Shown here in pieces: positions 45,101-56,765 of a DNA stretch of 64,000 nucleotides. The position numbers and the translations under genes are program-made. The notes below the pieces were generated by a model that worked only from the letters and a program-made list of their open reading frames with translations, searched no databases and was not told the DNA's origin. The number at the start of each line of letters is the position of its first letter. Within the stretch, counting starts at the first letter, position 1. The stretch spans positions 2,663,501-2,727,500 of the forward strand of contig OX419345.1 of NCBI GenBank assembly GCA_948470475.1, in the 5' to 3' direction. This DNA comes from Galaxea fascicularis. Lineage: Eukaryota > Cnidaria > Anthozoa > Scleractinia > Euphylliidae.

Positions 45101-48056
45101 TTTTATCATTATATTTGATTCGTCAGAGCAACATTGGTCTTATCCTGCATGGACAAAGGGAATTCAAGATTTCAGAAAAGTTTCTAGAGAAAGCTCTGGA
45201 TGTGCAGATGAGGTAAGTGGAGATGCTCTGGCAAACCTCTTTAATCTAATTCGTATCTTGGTTTTAAGAGACAGTCAATGCGATGGATTGAATATCAGTT
45301 TGAAGTATTAACATGTATCATCAGTGTGAGAGGCACCCATGCAGGCAATAATCTCAGTCATCTTTTTGGAACTGTTGGTTGCTTTATCAAACCTTGACAC
45401 TAATGAAGACAGCAGCATTATTTTTAAGTGAACTGTTTTTGACATGGACATTTAACCGTTTAACCCCTAAGAGTGACTAAAGTTTATTTCCCCTTAAAGT
45501 AACACTGCTCAATCAAACGTAAAGGTTGTGAGAAAAAAGGGATTGTTCAACAACAAAGATCCTGATTTTAACAAATTCTCCTCATCATTACAAAAGAAAA
45601 TGTACAAAGAACAGTGTAGAGAATATAAATGCTGATAGTAAGTGTTTTAATCTGTTCAGGTATCACGGCCCAGAAAGTGTCCATACAGCCATGAGGTATA
45701 AACATAGCAACTATCATATCACAAAAATGTTGAAGTGGTTTGTCTTTCCAACAACAAGGACTATACTGTTTAACCAGTTTTGTTATTTTTGTAGTTTTCA
45801 CCTGGTAGCAAGAGCAAAAGCATGTGTGAACGATTACAGAGCAGCACTTGCAGCAGAAAAAACAGCTTTTGCCATTTACAGCAGCAAGGTAACATGATTG
45901 TGTCAATCATATATTGCTCTTGTTTTCTCTTTTGTGAGTTTCTGTTAATCATCAAAACAAAGCAAACAAGCAGAACAAAGTGCACATTTATGACCAAAAC
46001 ATTCTTTGGGATCACTGTTATGAGAAGAAAATGACACTACGTTGTTTTTGTGACATTGTGTGCTAACGGGCTCTGTGAAAAGTCATGGTTGTTGTGGTGA
46101 TGATGGTGGTGCCGTTAGTGGTTAAGTTCACTTGTGGTTCTTGAGTATGGACAAGACTGGTGTTGTAAACTATAGTGAGGAGGGTGACCATGGGAAATTG
46201 TTGTTCTGGTCTTAGTGATGGTGATGGCAATAATTATTATTGATAATTTTATTTAAGTCTTAAATCTTTCTAACTGATGAGCACAGGTGCTCTACTAACT
46301 GGGAATAACTTGAAATGACAATCAAGATGGTCACATGTTTTTTGTTGTTGTTGTTTCATTGTTGTACTTGGCAGTTTGGTGAGGCAGACAGCCGAACAAA
46401 GGAGAGCTCAGAGTATCTGAAGCACTGCACTCAACAAGCCGTCCTTATACAGAAAAAAGTGAGGAAAGCTCTTGTTAAGTTATGTAGCCATATGGTCTTT
46501 CACTAGAATGTAAAGCAGTACTTTTGATGTGACTATTTTTCTTTTTCCTGTTTGTTATTTCAATTAAAATTACATTCTCTCTCTTCTTTTCTAGCTCAAC
46601 GAAATTGCTGGAAAAGGCACATACAAAGAATCAGATAATAAAAAAGCTGCAGGGGTTAGTCGTTCTGTTTATCTGACAGTGTTGATTTTGATTTGAACAA
46701 CATATATAAATCTTTTATACGTAAGATGTGAAAATTAGTGTGCCCTTCAAAAAATTTACTTTATTTCTCCAGAGTTACAAAGCTATGTCCCTAGATTCAA
46801 GATCAGTTAATACCATTTGCAAGACAGTTTGTCTTTTCATACATTTTCACTTTCCTAACACCATAATTTGTTGAGGGCACTTAAATCTTGTTGTTTTAAA
46901 ACAACGAGCAACGCATTACAGATATTTGTTGATTGTCTTTAAAGACAATCAACTGCTGTTGATGTATACCTTCTTTGTATAGTCGAACCTAAGGTGAACA
47001 AGATTGAAATTTGTTAGTTTTAGCCCCACTTGCACCAACTAGTCTTTATTGACATTCATCAGCTAAAGGTTAAGTTGAAAAGGTAAAGAAACTTTATTTA
47101 TACTTTATTTTGGTTTTGGGGGGAAACCGGAATAATATTGGTGAAAAACCTCTCGGAGCAGAGTAGAGAACCAACAGACTTGGCCCACACGAGAGGCTGG
47201 ATCACAGAATCAAACCTGGGCCACATTGGTGGGAGGTGAGTGCTCTCACCACTATGCCATCCCTGCGCCCCTGGTTAATGCATTGTTATAATTTCTCCAG
47301 GTCTCTGCTTTGCCTCCCGATGAGGAAAACATCTCTCAGTTAATGTGCTACTTAACAGGACTTCAAGAAGTGCACCCATCCAGTGCTTCACCCATCAAGT
47401 AGGTTGCATTATGTCACTGCTAATTTCAGTTTATTGCAGTTAGCCATGTTATACAAAACTGATTTTTTTATAGAACAGAACTAAATCAGAAATAAACGAA
47501 AACAGTGAATGAGGAGGAAACCTGAAATAAACTGTAGAGTGTGTGTAGAATTAGGTTCTACACAAGACCCAGGATAAACTACTGAATTTATAACAACAAA
47601 CAACAAAAGATGGAAGAACAAGTACACTCCTTTGATCGTGTATCACAGAATTTTTTGATGTTGCAGTATAAGTTTCATAATTATAATAATTGTAAAGCAT
47701 GTTTCTTTGAACACCTCATTGCAAGACTTCATCTTTCAAAAGATACATTTAAATCTCTGTGACAGCTGTCCACAAAAATGAAAATTATTGCAACACTTCA
47801 GTATTGTTAAAATGGATTTGTGTCATGTTCATGAAACCAAAATGTGAATGTTTGTTAATAAATTCCTATTCACCTAGTATGATACTGTTGTCACACAGTG
47901 TTTTGAGTTATTATGCAATTCTCTTATTATGTGTTTTGTCACATTCACGTCAGGGATACCGCAGTTGAAGTCAAAAAGAGTTCCAAAACTTCAAGCGAAG
48001 AAGCACAAGCCTTGCTTCACAGCAAAGAAGCTGAAATTTTTGATCAGATGGATTAA
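23806..48056 (+). CDS. CLUH: clustered mitochondria protein homologue (CLUH), complete
   Basis: Forty-nine coding exons, all with GT-AG introns, sum to 3975 bases: 1324 residues plus stop, close to the ~1309 of the human protein. Every splice phase closes with no internal stop, so the gene looks intact. CLUH is a cytosolic RNA-binding protein that regulates mRNAs of nuclear-encoded mitochondrial proteins; its loss makes mitochondria cluster. All family parts are present in order: ubiquitin-like N domain, Clu domain, central domain and C-terminal TPRs (exon coordinates in the segment entries). Diagnostic stretches include [54 protein letters not shown] and [12 protein letters not shown]. The start is the first ATG after an acceptor-like 'tttcatcag'; the N-terminal 50 residues are Glu/Lys-rich and poorly conserved. 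Neighbours are the divergent Pro/His-rich gene and convergent SMIM14. Confidence 0.97.
25084..25185 (-). mobile_element. tRNA-derived SINE fragment
   Basis: On the minus strand the B-box 'gggttcaattcccag' is followed by the 'catatgtgggtttagtttgt' body of the same family as the copies at 31021 and 47090. The box A end is shortened. It lies in CLUH intron 1. Confidence 0.65.
25580..25722 (+). repeat. dispersed repeat, copy 1 (second copy at 49926-50064)
   Basis: It shares 'ttttgctgg...tttgccag', 'gttgttacccc' and 'ctccttct.cttaaaatcttt' followed by 'ttgacaac' with 49926-50064 in the same orientation. It ends 17 bases before the acceptor of CLUH exon 3. Confidence 0.7.
26083..26300. repeat. possible retroelement tail with CTGCTCGC inverted motif
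   Basis: It begins with 'caagttcaagttcaagtcta' and contains 'cactgctcgca' mirrored by 'gcgagcagtg'. It resembles the 3' end of a dispersed retroelement. It lies in CLUH intron 3. Confidence 0.3.
27700..27832 (+). repeat. dispersed repeat, copy 1 (inverted copy at 53560-53757)
   Basis: 'ggtgcag', 'ggaggtaaccatggcaaccc', 'ggaaccacc', 'cagctgcc' and 'actgtcacactga' occur in this order here and, on the opposite strand, at 53560-53757. No coding potential was recognised. It lies in CLUH intron 4. Confidence 0.7.
29052..29282 (-). mobile_element. MITE of the TTAACCCTTT/GGGAGTT family, copy A
   Basis: It contains 'taacttctccttatgatatc', 'gtccagcagacaggtgatga' and 'gcagctagaaaggagaatta' in the order shared with copies at 31883-32100 (opposite strand) and 50737-50918. 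It is about 230 bases, non-coding, and lies in CLUH intron 6. Confidence 0.75.
29505..29757. mobile_element. inverted-repeat-bounded element
   Basis: 'ttttctcacacacggctggg' at the left is mirrored by 'cccagcggtgtgtgagaaaa' at the right. The interior is GC-rich compared with the surrounding intron and carries an AATAAA near 29701. It lies in CLUH intron 7. The family is not recognised. Confidence 0.6.
31021..31230 (+). mobile_element. tRNA-derived SINE, nearly complete
   Basis: A-box 'tggcacagtggtgagagca' at about 31031 and B-box 'gggtatgattcccgg' at about 31075 are spaced as in a tRNA-derived Pol III promoter. A body with 'ttgttggttctctactctgc' and a simple-repeat tail ('ttgatttgatttgagttgag') follow. 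It lies in CLUH intron 10 in the same orientation as the gene. Confidence 0.85.
31883..32100 (+). mobile_element. MITE of the TTAACCCTTT/GGGAGTT family, copy B
   Basis: It starts 'agcccttcaactcccatgat' and ends near 'gagagtgaaaaggttaa'. The interior matches copies A and C: 'gcaattctcccttcaagctg', 'tctcatcacctgtttgct', 'gagaagaagttacatgt'. It lies in CLUH intron 13. Confidence 0.75.
33308..33322 (+). repeat. 15-base G homopolymer
   Basis: An uninterrupted run of 15 G in CLUH intron 16, inside what looks like an 'agctgtcattaa' dispersed repeat. Length is likely to vary between individuals and to be error-prone in sequencing. Confidence 0.8.
35213..35318. mobile_element. palindromic MITE
   Basis: 'aatgttattcacc' and 'gtgaataacatt' are the ends. 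Inside, 'agggaaaaactgt' mirrors 'acagtttttccct'. About 105 bases, in CLUH intron 22. Confidence 0.75.
35418..36962 (+). other. CLUH: CLUH exons 23-27: linker with acidic insert
   Basis: Exons 35418-35532, 35635-35704, 36329-36506, 36653-36721 and 36901-36962 encode residues 600-764. The first two carry [15 protein letters not shown] and a FRYVLFLKL helix. Exon 25 (178 bases) encodes a Glu/Lys/Asn-rich, probably disordered insert at about residues 661-720, the position where vertebrate CLUH also has a low-complexity Glu/Ser stretch. Exon 27 encodes [13 protein letters not shown], conserved in the family. Confidence 0.92.
37228..37374. mobile_element. GGATAG/CTATCC palindromic MITE
   Basis: The ends 'ggcccctgctgttcaaa' and 'tttgaacaagcggggcc' are inverted repeats. 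The interior is built of CTATCCA.TGGATA blocks in both orientations. I associate this family with very high copy number in anthozoan genomes. It lies in CLUH intron 27. Confidence 0.8.
37885..38130. mobile_element. MITE with GGTGAATA repeats
   Basis: 'aaagtggaggtaaatatcca' at the left and 'agcactattcacct' at the right, with internal 'aggtgaataata' and 'aggtgaatagtac' blocks in both orientations. It lies in CLUH intron 28. Confidence 0.55.
38877..39263. repeat. cluster of three consecutive palindromes
   Basis: (i) 38877-38978: 'ggtcaagatggctggatatt' mirrored by 'aatatccagccatcttgacc', with C-tract arms 'gttctttttttgcg' / 'cgcaaaaaaagaac'. (ii) 39061-39098: 'cccgagcgggcaagat' mirrored by 'atcttgcccgctcggg'. 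(iii) about 39165-39263: 'taataggtac...gtgattttgaaagttctcaaa' mirrored at the right. All lie in CLUH intron 31. Confidence 0.8.
39907..40064 (+). repeat. MITE family TAACCCCTAAGAGTGACT, copy 1
   Basis: It shares 'taacccctaagagtgact', 'cttaaagtaacactgctcaa' and 'aaaatgta' in order with 45461-45646. It lies in CLUH intron 33 in the same orientation as the gene. Confidence 0.75.
40842..40982. mobile_element. palindromic MITE with AGGTCAAATTTGATTTCAGG ends
   Basis: 'caggtcaaatttgatttcag' is mirrored by 'ctgaaatcaaatttgac'. The interior also folds ('aatttcctttgtctcct' against 'aggagacagtggaaatt'). It lies in CLUH intron 35. Confidence 0.8.
41935..42100. repeat. imperfect palindrome
   Basis: 'ccttggttcaaattatat' is mirrored by 'atttaatttaaaccaagg' around a G-rich centre. 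It is probably a diverged MITE in CLUH intron 37. Confidence 0.5.
43425..43855. mobile_element. foldback element rich in ACCGACAG units
   Basis: The left end 'aacctgtcggccgactgtcgg' (first 20 bases) recurs at the right end ('aaaacctgtcggccgtctgt'). Next to the left end are tandem-like units of 10-13 bases built on ACCGACAG; inverted relatives lie at 43740-43790. It occupies most of CLUH intron 39. There is no transposase. Confidence 0.7.
45461..45646 (+). repeat. MITE family TAACCCCTAAGAGTGACT, copy 2
   Basis: Same family and orientation as 39907-40064. It ends about 13 bases before the acceptor of CLUH exon 44, so the pyrimidine tract of that exon sits at the repeat edge. It lies in CLUH intron 43. 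Confidence 0.7.
46595..48056 (+). other. CLUH: CLUH exons 47-49: C-terminal tail
   Basis: Exons 46595-46654, 47301-47398 and 47954-48056 encode residues 1239-1324, ending in TAA at 48054-48056. The tail is hydrophilic and not clearly conserved beyond the first exon (LNEIAGKG). The last two exons were placed by splice sites and phase; they have less similarity support than the rest, but they reach a stop in phase. Confidence 0.85.
47090..47271 (-). mobile_element. tRNA-derived SINE, nearly complete
   Basis: On the minus strand, A-box 'tggcatagtggtgagagca' starts at about 47259 and B-box 'caggtttgattctgtg' follows. The body includes 'ttggttctctactctgctc' as in the copy at 31021, so the two are members of one family in opposite orientations. 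It lies in CLUH intron 47. Confidence 0.85.
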
Positions 48057-48582
48057 TGACAGTGTTGTTACATTGTTAATTGGCTGTCTCAGTGACACCT
48101 CAAGCATTCATTGCAAGAATAGCAGGAATTACTGGCACCAAGTTCTGTGAAGTTCTTTATGTTGAGGAGTAGCAGTCTCTCTTAAGGGTATTTAAGTGCT
48201 TCACAAGGAGGAAACATTTAAAATGCATACATTGTGTAGTGGAACGTTGACAATAGTACACAATAATGGTTTGCATTTGTGGTGAATTGTTTGAATTGAA
48301 GGAAAACTCAGTTGATTTTGTTCTTGCATGGGTACTTGGTTCTTTGTTTCGTCTTGAGTTGTTGTATACAATAATAATATTATTATTATTATTGTCAATG
48401 ATGTTTGCTTGGACACTTGAGGCTTTGGATTACGTACTAGATAAAAAAAAAAGCTTGATAACAATTTAAGCAGCAGTCGTTGATGATATTTGTAATTGGT
48501 GAAGGTTGCAAAAGGAAATCTAAAGTATCTTTTACGAAGTTTTATTTTTTCCCTCGAAATTCACTTTTAGTTTCGTTTTTTC

Positions 48583-48588
48583 AATAAA
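48583..48588 (+). terminator. CLUH: polyadenylation signal AATAAA of CLUH
   Basis: A perfect AATAAA 527 bases after the CLUH stop codon, following a T-rich stretch. The 3' UTR therefore probably ends near 48605. Confidence 0.6.
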
Positions 48589-48605
48589 CATACCATAAAG
48601 TCAAT

Positions 48606-49540
48606 TTAACTCATTTGTTTTATTTAATAATGTGTGGTAAGTATCTACCACTGTTTGTCAGACTTACCAAATGAGTGAATAACCAGCCAAATGAATGGGA
48701 AAACACCTGAAAGGTCTAGGAGTGTCTGGAAGTGATCACCCCGCAAATGCTATCAAGAGCTTGAGTATCTGCGTTTTGAGTCAGAATCTGAAAAACATGA
48801 TGCACCCATATGGTATACACAAAGAATTGTTTGAGAACTCATTGTGTTACTTTTATCTCTAGTTTATCATTTCATAGTGTATAACTATTTATTAATTGCT
48901 AATATTCTGCTTGATTATCAACCAATCATTCAAGCACTGCATTCTTATAACTATTCAATAACATGCAGAGCTTTTTTCTCTACTGTTTGTAAACTATATC
49001 TAATAAGACAAGAGAAATGGTAATTGCAGGCAATTAATTTTCTTTTGGCAGATATTTTCATGAAATCAACATTTACATGCACAAGTGTGTGAGAATACTT
49101 GAGAAATAGTTGCTCTTGTTATACTTCTGTAACAAGTAAATTGGTTGTGCAAACAGTCGTTGAACAAACTTGCTTATATGTAGTTTTAAAATCTACCAGG
49201 TTTAAAAATTGTCCATTTTTGAAGCTATCACTTTAGGTGATCACAGATCAGATGCCAAAAGTCTGACCATCGCCGTAACTACACCTCCAAACCTCTAACA
49301 ATATGATTGTAATGGTAATTGTTAGGCTTTAAAAATCAGTACTGGATATTTGAGTGATTGGAAACACCTATTTTCTTGGTTCAGAGGAAGTATTCTTTTT
49401 ATGCGCAAATGGTGTGTTATTGATGTCAAAACGTCTCGAAACACATCAGTGTTTATTGAGTATGAGTCAATAGCATTGTTTTCTAACATTTTGGGGAGTG
49501 ATTTTTTGCCTGTGAAATTGTTACACCATTTTTTGGGTGG
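48606..49540. other. spacer, nothing recognised
   Basis: AT-rich sequence between CLUH and the repeats further right. A 101-codon open frame begins at 49350 but runs into the MITE at 49544 and has no domain. Confidence 0.4.
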
Positions 49541-49543
49541 CTA

Positions 49544-49795
49544 CTGCAGGGATGCCTTCCATTTACATGGAAAACCCGGAAATTCTGGTTGGAAAATCAA
49601 ATGGTACATACCATTCCATTTGGAATGTTTCAGAAATAATGTACCATCAGCTTAATCAATGCGCTTTTTCTGCTCTTTCTTAGCTTCCCAACTGATACTA
49701 GTACATTTTGTGGCTTATCCATTTTGTATTTGAACAACCTGCAGCACTGAATATTAAACCTAAAATAGATCCTGTAAATGGAAAGCACCCCAGGC
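49544..49795. mobile_element. MITE with CTTCCATTTACA ends
   Basis: 'ggatgccttccatttacat' at the left is mirrored by 'gtaaatggaaagcacc' at the right. The interior has 'ggttggaaaatcaaatgg' and 'ccattccatttggaatg' palindromic blocks. About 250 bases. Confidence 0.65.
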
Positions 49796-49925
49796 GACAA
49801 AAATTTGTGATCTTGTAGGGAAATAAATAGACTTCATGAAAATCCAGTCTGTCATTTACTTTTTTCCAGGTGGGGGGAGGGGTATGCAGAAATTGGATAG
49901 GTCAAACAGGGTAATCAAAAATTAC

Positions 49926-50064
49926 TGGTAACCCCTAGTTTTGCCAGCTACAATTTGCCAGTAAAAAGATAAAATGTAGGGGGGAAATGATGTTGTTACC
50001 CCCTCTGTGTCGTGTACTTTCCTAGATGCTCCTTCTACTTAAAATCTTTTTGACAACACTGGTC
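49926..50064 (+). repeat. dispersed repeat, copy 2 (first copy at 25580-25722)
   Basis: It shares a chain of matching blocks with 25580-25722 in the same orientation, including 'gttgttacccc' and 'cttaaaatctttttgacaac'. Confidence 0.7.
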
Positions 50065-50736
50065 AAATGCATTATTCATCCATTGGTGCAGATTTTAATC
50101 CTATTCAAACCTGGCTGTGTATTTTGATACAGGGCAAGTTTAAAATTAAAAAGATGCACTTAAATTAAATTAGGGGAACAGGTTTTCAAGAAAGAGGTCC
50201 TGTAGTTTTTTTTTTTTTTGGATATTTGAGAAAACAGCCTTGTGATAGAATGTGAGACAGAGTCAAGGAAAGTCTTGTTACATTTTTATTTCCAGTTTGG
50301 TACCATTTCTTCCCTTTGACTTAGTTCACATCACCATTATGTCCATTCATCAAGCATTACTCATTATAACTCCTTTGAGACAGTTTTGGCAAAATAACAT
50401 GCCTAACTCTGATTATGTCCAAAAATGTAAAACTTTCTGCAATTCAGAGAAAGGATGGAGGGAAAACAGGATCCCCAGAGTGGTGGTAAATGGGGAAAGA
50501 TTTGCCACCTTGCATGATATTTGCAGCACAAAAAACTGTTGAAAGTAGGGAGCCACTGGTAAATCCAGGTAGGAACAAAACCTGGGGAAATGTTGACCTC
50601 CCTTTGTGCATGTATCTCCAGATATGTTCATAATATTTTTGGACTTGAGAGAGTAGTCACAATCAGTAACCACTGGAATTGGTCACTTGAAACAACTGTT
50701 AACACAACATGACAAGAGGGTGTGCACTAGGATTTT

Positions 50737-50918
50737 AACCCTTTCACTCTAAGGAATAACTTCTCCCTATTATATCATTACATTGTCCAGCAGACAGGTG
50801 ACGAGACTAGACATTAACTTATCAGCCCCAAATTCTCTTAACTAATGTACAAGGAAATGTGTAGCAGCTAGAAAGGAGAATTAACAATTGGATCTTGGGT
50901 CGAGTTAAAGGGTTATAA
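50737..50918 (-). mobile_element. MITE of the TTAACCCTTT/GGGAGTT family, copy C
   Basis: It begins 'ttaaccctttcactctaagg' and ends 'cgagttaaagggttataa'. The interior matches copies A and B ('gtccagcagacaggtgacga', 'gcagctagaaaggagaatta'). This copy keeps both termini best. Confidence 0.8.
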
Positions 50919-50919
50919 G

Positions 50920-51840
50920 TAGATGAATGAATCGGTTGAGGTACGTGGCTACAGATCATAAAATCTTCAAATTTACAACCTCACAGATGTGATTTCCTAC
51001 ATTCTGGGGCAAGAGTAGCCTCAGCAGTGAAAAGTGGTCTGACAGGCAGCAGAAATCTGTCAGTTACCATTTCCTAATGACAACCCTATGATAAAAATCT
51101 TAACTGGCAAACCATTTTATCCCCTTGGTGATACAATTATTCACATTCTCACATCTCATTATATCATATCCTCTGTGACTATTTCCACTTTTCTCATCAT
51201 CTGTCTGTTAACTATGTATTGATATTTAATTCAAATCACAGTTGTGGTTAAAAAGATGTGCCAGAATTTCAAATGGCAGAAGATGACAGAATGTTGAAAT
51301 TAAAAAACTGAAACCTGTAAACTCAAACCATTAATGCCAAATCCTCATAATATTATAGTGTGTTTTGCCTGGTCTTCCAGTCAACAGATGATGGAACCAC
51401 TTGTTTCTACACCTGTTCCGTGGACACATCTTGTCAATTTTCAACTATTTACAATTTGTTTACCTTTCAATGTAAGAAAACTACAAAACTGAATTAATCA
51501 AATATTATAACACCACATAATTACTGGACTGACTATCTGAATGTCAGACTTATCAAATTACCACTGACAATAAATACTAAACAATGAAAACAGCTATTTA
51601 ATTACTATCTAAAGTTTAACCATTTAGTTGGCTCGGAAATTAAATTTGTAAGTTATGGCACCCTGTGATTTTCATTTCCTCTACGCAATACTTTTTACCC
51701 AAGATAATGTCAGAATTATATGCACTTTTGTGTTCTTCCAGAAAATAACCATAGCCCTTGCACAGAAAATATGTACCTCCACCCCCACAAATTCCGTTAT
51801 ACTCTTCATATTTTCGTTTAAAAAAAAATTTGTCTTGGTG
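50920..51840. other. spacer, nothing recognised
   Basis: AT-rich sequence with no recognisable exon or repeat termini. A 126-codon open frame from 51655 overlaps the next MITE and is not convincing. Confidence 0.35.
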
Positions 51841-51847
51841 ACCCACA

Positions 51848-52012
51848 CAAGGGCTGTGCTGCAGCAGAGCCCACTGGCCCCTGGTGACTTACTTTTGCCT
51901 ATGGGTGACCAGGAAATACTGATTTTTGCACCAAACTTGTATGCTGGGTGCCCTGGATCTCAAGGTGTAGAGATCATGGACTCCCAAATACTTTCCTTAG
52001 AGCACAGCCTTG
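51848..52012. mobile_element. MITE with AGGGCTGTGCT ends
   Basis: 'caagggctgtgctgcagcag' at the left pairs with 'agagcacagccttg' at the right. The interior ('ctggcccctggtgactta') is non-coding. It lies between the CLUH and SMIM14 3' ends. Confidence 0.6.
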
Positions 52013-52106
52013 CACTCCACTCCCCTTTCCAATAATTACTTTTTGATGATCCAAAAAAAGAAGGGAAGGGACATGGATATTTTCTGTGACATCACACAAC
52101 TATGTG

Positions 52107-52112
52107 TTTATT
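52107..52112 (-). terminator. SMIM14: possible polyadenylation signal of SMIM14
   Basis: AATAAA on the minus strand about 60 bases after the SMIM14 stop. Close but plausible; a longer 3' UTR is not excluded. Confidence 0.4.
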
Positions 52113-52170
52113 TTAATAACTACTGATAATAGCTTAATAATCTACAGAATATTAATTTCACTATTGTGCT

Positions 52171-54758
<2,588 letters not shown>

Positions 54759-54985
54759 TCACGGACAACAAGAATGATTTTTTGGGAACACAGCTTCCTT
54801 TTCAGGACTGTTGCAGTGTGACACTATTCCTGGACACGGTTTCTCGAAAACAGAATGATTGGGATTATGAGAAAAACAAAATAACAGCGTTCTAACCCGA
54901 TGAACACGAAAATATTAGGTAATACACTTTGACCGTCGGGTCCAAAACAGAGAACGCCACGTACGGTTTGAATAACAATCCCGTA

Positions 54986-54993
54986 TGACGTCA
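54986..54993. promoter_or_regulatory. perfect CRE (TGACGTCA) upstream of SMIM14
   Basis: The palindromic CREB/ATF site lies 231 bases upstream of the SMIM14 start codon, where a proximal promoter would be expected. Whether it is used cannot be told from sequence. Confidence 0.45.
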
Positions 54994-55470
54994 ATTATGC
55001 GTGCATGAAATGTCTCGCCTCAGCTCGACCCAAGAATTCAGCTAAGCGGAAGCGGAAGATTTGATGTTAACGTACGGTATGTTTTCTTTTAGCCTTGCCA
55101 CAAAATTTGGACAACGACGAAACGTGTTTCCAGAGATTTCAGAATCGAGATGATATAAAGCTACCAATTCTCACAGCTTTGGATATTTTTTTGGCTTGTG
55201 TTTTTTCAGCTGCCTTGTCCATGGCAACACTGAGTTTTGACATCTGTGTAAAAACATATTACGAGTACATCTGAAGAGAAAATGGCAAATTTCAGTTTAT
55301 TATTATAATTTCTTAACAAAACCGTGTCCCTGGCCTTGCATAATTTTCATTCATGAGACAATAAATAACATTATTCTTCACAACGTCATTTGAAACATAG
55401 GATAGTAATCCTCAGAACAATTATTGCGGTAACCTTCCTCACGGCAGTGTTTCCTATAGATGTGTGTTTG

Positions 55471-55765
55471 GTTAGCCACAAGCAGCCCAATCGTGGTGTG
55501 TGTCATCAAAAGTTGATAAATAAAAGAGAAGTCCCTTTATTTCGAATGGATAGTGACCTGGGATTTGAAAAAAGCGAGGATATTGCATTTAGACGTCCCA
55601 GAAAGGGACAAGAAACAGTAGAATGAAGGTAGGAAGGCTTTATTTGACTAGAATTTAAAAATTTCCACCGCTACTCGGTTCGTTGGAATTCTAGGTTTTT
55701 AACGGTCAACTTTTATTTATCAACTTTTGATGACACACACCACGATTGGGCTGCCTGTGGGTTAG
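55471..55765. repeat. spaced inverted repeat with ~55-base arms
   Basis: Arm 55471-55526 ('gcagcccaatcgtggtgtgt', 'gtcatcaaaagttgataaat') pairs almost perfectly with 55711-55765. The 184-base centre also contains a small fold ('gactagaatttaaa' / 'ggaattctag'). It may be a MITE whose centre has been replaced. A 78-codon open frame ends in it. Confidence 0.7.
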
Positions 55766-56345
55766 CGAGGACTTAGAAGAGGAAATATCCCAGAAACTAG
55801 GCTTTTGGATATGTTTCAGAACTTCCAAGTTTAACAGTCTCGAAAAGAAAACCTATTTTAAAAAAAACTTTTTGTTCAGCCTTTACTCTTGCAACTGCTT
55901 CTAAACATTTTAATCTTTCAGCTGAAGTTCATGATTATACATGGTTGACAGAGTGACAACGTCAACCTGAGCGGAACTTGTTACTAGTGTCAAGGGCTAT
56001 CACTGAGGCTCCTGCAACAGCCCTATACAGGTCTATGGCACTCAGCCAGGTGTGCTTAAGTAACCGGATTTTTACACTGAAGGAATATTTGCAATGTTTT
56101 CGTGTGTATGGGCGTAAACTTTAATTGGCTTCTCGTGCGTAAACGTCGCGTGAAATTAGAGACTGAAACGACGCGCGCGAAAGTTTTGCCACAGGAACCC
56201 CACACTAACATGGCATAAGTCACAGATGAACAGATAACTTTGAAATGAAAATCAATTCTAGTTCGCCTTGGAAGGAAATAAAGCGATTAAAGTATATTTA
56301 ACTTTTGTGAAAACGACTTATTTAGTGTCCCACTTCAATTGATTA

Positions 56346-56765
56346 TCAATTTCCACGCCAAGTCATCTCGTTGTGTGCACCTCTTTGATTTGATGTCCTC
56401 CTAGTAGTAAAGCTTGCTTTGGTCCGATTAACCGTCTGCGACTGAGCCACTATGTGTGTTAAGTGTATGTCACTACAGAAAAAGGAGAATAGGGTCGGGC
56501 CAATCACAGAAACCTGTGGTACACTCAACGTAACCCGCAGGGCCCAAGATAGATAGCCATTTACAGTTGTCACTTGCGATCTTTTAGACAAATAGTCCTT
56601 AAGCCAGCACCACAAGTCACCTGCTATACCAAGACCTTGAAGCTTTTGTAGAAGAATTTCATAGGAGATGGTGTCAAACGCTTTACGAAAGTCCACAAAA
56701 ACAACGCCCACAACAGTCTTTATCAGGTGTATACCGCCAGTCCTCTGTCACCTTCATCGGCAAAA
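56346..56765 (-). mobile_element. decayed LINE reverse transcriptase fragment
   Basis: The minus strand encodes VFVDFRKAFDTISYEILLQK (reverse transcriptase motif A), LKDYLSKRSQ and a damaged motif B region (PQVSVIGPTLF in place of the usual PQGS-x-LGP-LF). The YADD box is missing because the similarity stops just beyond. Upstream, residues such as TEDW lie in another frame, so there is at least one frameshift. It is a truncated, inactive non-LTR retrotransposon remnant, probably of the CR1/L2/jockey group. Confidence 0.8.

Larger units (their letters stand above)
43017..46458 (+). other. CLUH: CLUH exons 39-46: TPR region
   Basis: Exons 43017-43113, 43919-43961, 44575-44655, 44732-44857, 45127-45212, 45660-45695, 45795-45888 and 46375-46458 encode residues 1023-1238. 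Tetratricopeptide-type helices are visible: [71 protein letters not shown] and [16 protein letters not shown]. Each carries the G-x-x-HP spacing of the kinesin-light-chain-like TPRs in this family. Confidence 0.95.

Noticed and set aside
49350..49655. 101-codon plus-strand frame
   Set aside because: It runs into a MITE and starts at a non-ATG codon; no domain seen.
55390..55626. 78-codon frame with a hydrophobic start, signal-peptide-like
   Set aside because: It begins at TTG and overlaps one arm of an inverted repeat; no upstream ATG or splice acceptor was found.
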